From positions 1-23,995 of IMG/VR virus record IMGVR_UViG_3300048691_000022: DNA of 23,995 nt, one strand, 5' to 3'. Origin of the DNA: a virus. Shown one piece after another: positions 22,587 to 23,995 of the stretch. How positions within the stretch are numbered: the first letter of the stretch is position 1; the number at the start of each line of letters is the position of its first letter. The translations under genes and the position numbers were made by a program. The notes below the pieces were generated by a model. That model was not told the DNA's origin. It made no database searches and saw nothing but the letters and a program-made list of their open reading frames with translations.

Positions 22587-23318
22587 AATCCTCTCTTTTG
22601 CAATCTCAAAATATTTATCATCCATCTCTATACCTATAAAATTTCTATTTAGATTTTTACAGGCAACACCAGTTGATCCTGATCCCATTGTGAAATCTAA
22701 AACCGTTTCATTTTCTAATGTGTATATCTTAACCAAGTACTCTAAAAGTGCCACTGGTTTCTGCGTTGGGTGCAATCCTTTTTCAGAATTAAATCTTTGA
22801 ATAGATCTAGGAGATCTTAATCCAGTATTTTCTGTTAAGTAACCAGACATATCTGATCCAGGTCGATGAACGGATGACCTGTCTGATTTTCCTGTTTTTT
22901 GCCTGTACGGCTCTCCCTTTGTTTTCTGAGGTATATATCTAAGATTTCCTTTTTTGGAGTATGTACACGCCTTTAAACCAAAAACAGAAATTATCTCATG
23001 CACTCTGAATGGTTGTAAATTTACTGAAACAAAATTAGATCCATTTGGTTTTTCCCATATCCAATCATACTTAAACATTTTTAAATTACTCATCCTTAGC
23101 TGACTAGAAAATGGTTCACTTCCAAATAAAACAATTGCCCCTGTGTCCTTTGTAATTCTCTTTAGCTCATTCCACATTGGCTCAAACTGAATAACCACAT
23201 CCCACCTGCATGCAGTTGTCCCATACGGTGGATCAGTTAAGACCATGTCAATTGATTTATCAGGAATAGTTTTTAGAATTTCAAGGCAGTCACCTTTTAA
23301 TAGATTTAAACTGATCAT
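22578..23318 (-). CDS. DNA adenine-N6/cytosine-N4 methyltransferase (DPPY type)
   Basis: A 246-residue site-specific DNA methyltransferase with motif IV TDPPYG (DPPY at 29-32) near the N-terminus and the SAM-binding motif I FTMGSGSTG (209-217) near the C-terminus. This order belongs to the beta group (HinfI/CcrM-like). HPTQKPVALLEYL precedes motif I, as is usual. DPPY most often means N6-adenine methylation; the target sequence cannot be read from the protein. There is no restriction endonuclease beside it, so it is an orphan enzyme. It is wedged between the terminase genes and overlaps both by exactly four bases. Both junctions carry the same nine bases. It probably modifies the DNA being packaged. 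Confidence 0.9.
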   Translation of the reverse strand: MISLNLLKGDCLEILKTIPDKSIDMVLTDPPYGTTACRWDVVIQFEPMWNELKRITKDTGAIVLFGSEPFSSQLRMSNLKMFKYDWIWEKPNGSNFVSVNLQPFRVHEIISVFGLKACTYSKKGNLRYIPQKTKGEPYRQKTGKSDRSSVHRPGSDMSGYLTENTGLRSPRSIQRFNSEKGLHPTQKPVALLEYLVKIYTLENETVLDFTMGSGSTGVACKNLNRNFIGIEMDDKYFEIAKERINP

Positions 23319-23323
23319 GGGTT
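23315..23323. repeat. Direct repeat at the small terminase/methyltransferase junction
   Basis: The same nine bases as at the other methyltransferase junction, again spanning Asn-Pro-stop and the next ATG. The two copies are 737 bp apart; joining them would leave small and large terminase genes with a four-base overlap. Confidence 0.75.
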
Positions 23324-23902
23324 TACCCCTTCTAGGAATAAATAATCACCCCTGCTAAGATTGGTAAGCACGGCCCTTATCTCATCAGAAATTATCTTGT
23401 GACATTTATCAATATTGGTTTCAGCTGCCATTAGTGGAGCAAGCTTGTCTGCAAAGTTTTCTAATGTACTTCTGATGTTGGATCCAATCTCAATTGCTGC
23501 CTTTCTAACATCAGCCGTTGGTGTGAGGATCTTAACTTTCTCCTCATATTCTAGCTGGGCCGTCTTTGCTGCATAACTTTCCTTGACTGTTCTGATCTTG
23601 ATTAAAGTTGGTGCAGCTGGATCGGCCTCACTCTCCTCACTGTTTTGATCAGCTCTGGCCCTCTGTGTTTGTTTCTCATTTGGTAAGAAAGTCTTTTGCC
23701 TAAGCTCATTCTTATTATTGACAACAGTGCTCTCCTCCCAAAACTTATCGGCCTCACTAACCAGGATCAGCTTTCTATCATTTGATCCAATCTTGATGGC
23801 ATGTTTTGGTAAACGCCCCTCATTAATTGCCCTCTTAACTGCAGATAATTCGACACCTTTATGTCGAGCGTATTCTGTCTGTGTCATAGTTCTATCAACC
23901 AC
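23315..23902 (-). CDS. terS: Terminase small subunit, Nu1-like
   Basis: A 195-residue protein with an N-terminal winged helix-turn-helix (about residues 6-32: MTQTEYARHKGVELSAVKRA then INEGRLP), as in lambda Nu1. A charged linker follows (about 60-95), and a helical C-terminal half probably mediates oligomerisation and large-subunit binding. It recognises packaging sites on phage DNA. The start is GTG, chosen because TGAGGGGG lies 5 bases upstream; an in-frame ATG five codons later has no such site. It is the first gene of the late operon and ends inside the methyltransferase start codon. Family identity is supported by position and the HTH, not by strong motifs. Confidence 0.78.
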   Translation of the reverse strand: MVDRTMTQTEYARHKGVELSAVKRAINEGRLPKHAIKIGSNDRKLILVSEADKFWEESTVVNNKNELRQKTFLPNEKQTQRARADQNSEESEADPAAPTLIKIRTVKESYAAKTAQLEYEEKVKILTPTADVRKAAIEIGSNIRSTLENFADKLAPLMAAETNIDKCHKIISDEIRAVLTNLSRGDYLFLEGVNP

Positions 23903-23939
23903 TTAAGCCCCCTCATTTGTTGTTTTGTTTAATCAACGT

Positions 23940-23956
23940 ACAAAAATGTTTTTTGT
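23940..23956. repeat. Second short dyad near the start of the late operon
   Basis: ACAAAAA-N3-TTTTTGT, a perfect 7-bp inverted repeat in what would be the early leader of the late transcript. It contains one AAAATGT half-site of the larger dyad. AT-rich, so possibly fortuitous. Confidence 0.3.
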
Positions 23957-23962
23957 CTAAAA

Positions 23963-23991
23963 ATTTTACAACATTTTACTGAAAATGTCCT
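23963..23991 (-). promoter_or_regulatory. Candidate late promoter upstream of the terminase genes
   Basis: On the minus strand AGGACA (23991-23986, 4 of 6 to the -35 consensus) and TAAAAT (23968-23963, 5 of 6 to the -10) are 17 bases apart. They lie upstream of the first late gene in an otherwise gene-free, AT-rich stretch. This would start an RNA with a leader of roughly 50 bases. The upstream edge is cut by the window end. Confidence 0.4.
23971..23988. promoter_or_regulatory. 18-bp dyad overlapping the candidate late promoter
   Basis: Perfect inverted repeat ACATTTT-N4-AAAATGT lying between the candidate -35 and -10. A third AAAATGT half-site is at 23943-23949. This is a plausible operator or activator site; a weak AT-rich hairpin is the alternative reading. 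Confidence 0.45.
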
Positions 23992-23995
23992 ATTT

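Noticed and set aside
1-23995. Mu-type transposable phage
   Set aside because: Only tail genes are Mu-like. No MuA/MuB-type genes are present, and the packaging genes are the lambda GpA type.
1-23995. CRISPR array, insertion sequence, tRNA or rRNA genes
   Set aside because: No spaced repeats, transposase, terminal inverted repeats of element size, or recognisable RNA gene was seen on reading both strands.

Overview
The window carries the late (virion-building and lysis) half of a tailed-phage genome or prophage. About 98% of it is a single head-to-tail operon on the minus strand, running from a terminase small subunit at the right edge (about 23.9 kb) down to a lysis-like block that ends at a bidirectional terminator near 0.6 kb. 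A+T is roughly 60% by eye. Exported, cysteine-containing proteins and fibre modules behind signal peptides make a Gram-negative host certain enough. A Bdellovibrionota-type (Bdellovibrio/Bacteriovorax-like) host is only a guess, from the low GC and the exported fibre architecture. I saw no integrase, transposase, repressor operon, replication gene, rRNA, tRNA or CRISPR array.

Layout, in order of transcription (right to left). (1) Packaging and head, 23.9-16.1 kb: Nu1-like small terminase, a DPPY DNA methyltransferase wedged between the terminase genes, GpA-family large terminase, gpW-like joiner, lambda-type portal, a fused HK97-type protease/scaffold/major capsid protein, a DUF2190-type cement protein, and an FII-like connector. 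(2) Contractile tail, 16.1-6.0 kb: tail terminator, DUF2635-type small protein, sheath, tube, a tail-assembly chaperone with an unlisted -1 frameshift extension, tape measure, then Mu-like baseplate genes (gp43-, gp44-, gp45-, gp46-, gp47- and gp48-like). The phage is therefore a lambda-like head on a Mu-like contractile tail, a mosaic known from SfV-type phages. (3) Fibre region, 6.0-2.76 kb: a conventional short fibre/adaptor protein, then a 644-residue multidomain fibre-like protein and a 242-residue partner, both with clear Sec signal peptides and even numbers of cysteines. (4) Lysis-like block, 2.75-0.66 kb: holin-like membrane proteins, a coiled-coil protein, a lipoprotein resembling an outer-membrane spanin, and a permuted papain-like (NlpC/P60-related) hydrolase that is the only recognisable enzyme able to be the endolysin.

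The genes overlap by 1-35 bases or abut with Shine-Dalgarno sites inside the previous gene, so the operon is translationally coupled. Two strong intrinsic terminators sit inside it, directly after the cement gene and directly after the tube gene. They probably tune stoichiometry or require antitermination. A promoter-like sequence with an 18-bp dyad lies just upstream of the small terminase gene. At the left edge a divergent pair, a small HTH protein (minus) and an unknown 66-residue protein (plus), flank an AT-rich intergenic region with promoter-like and repeated sequences.

The most unusual points are the exported multidomain fibre protein with a poly-G tract and a compositionally foreign receptor-binding-like module, the methyltransferase cassette bounded by a 9-bp repeat containing the stop/start overlap, and the frameshifted tail chaperone.
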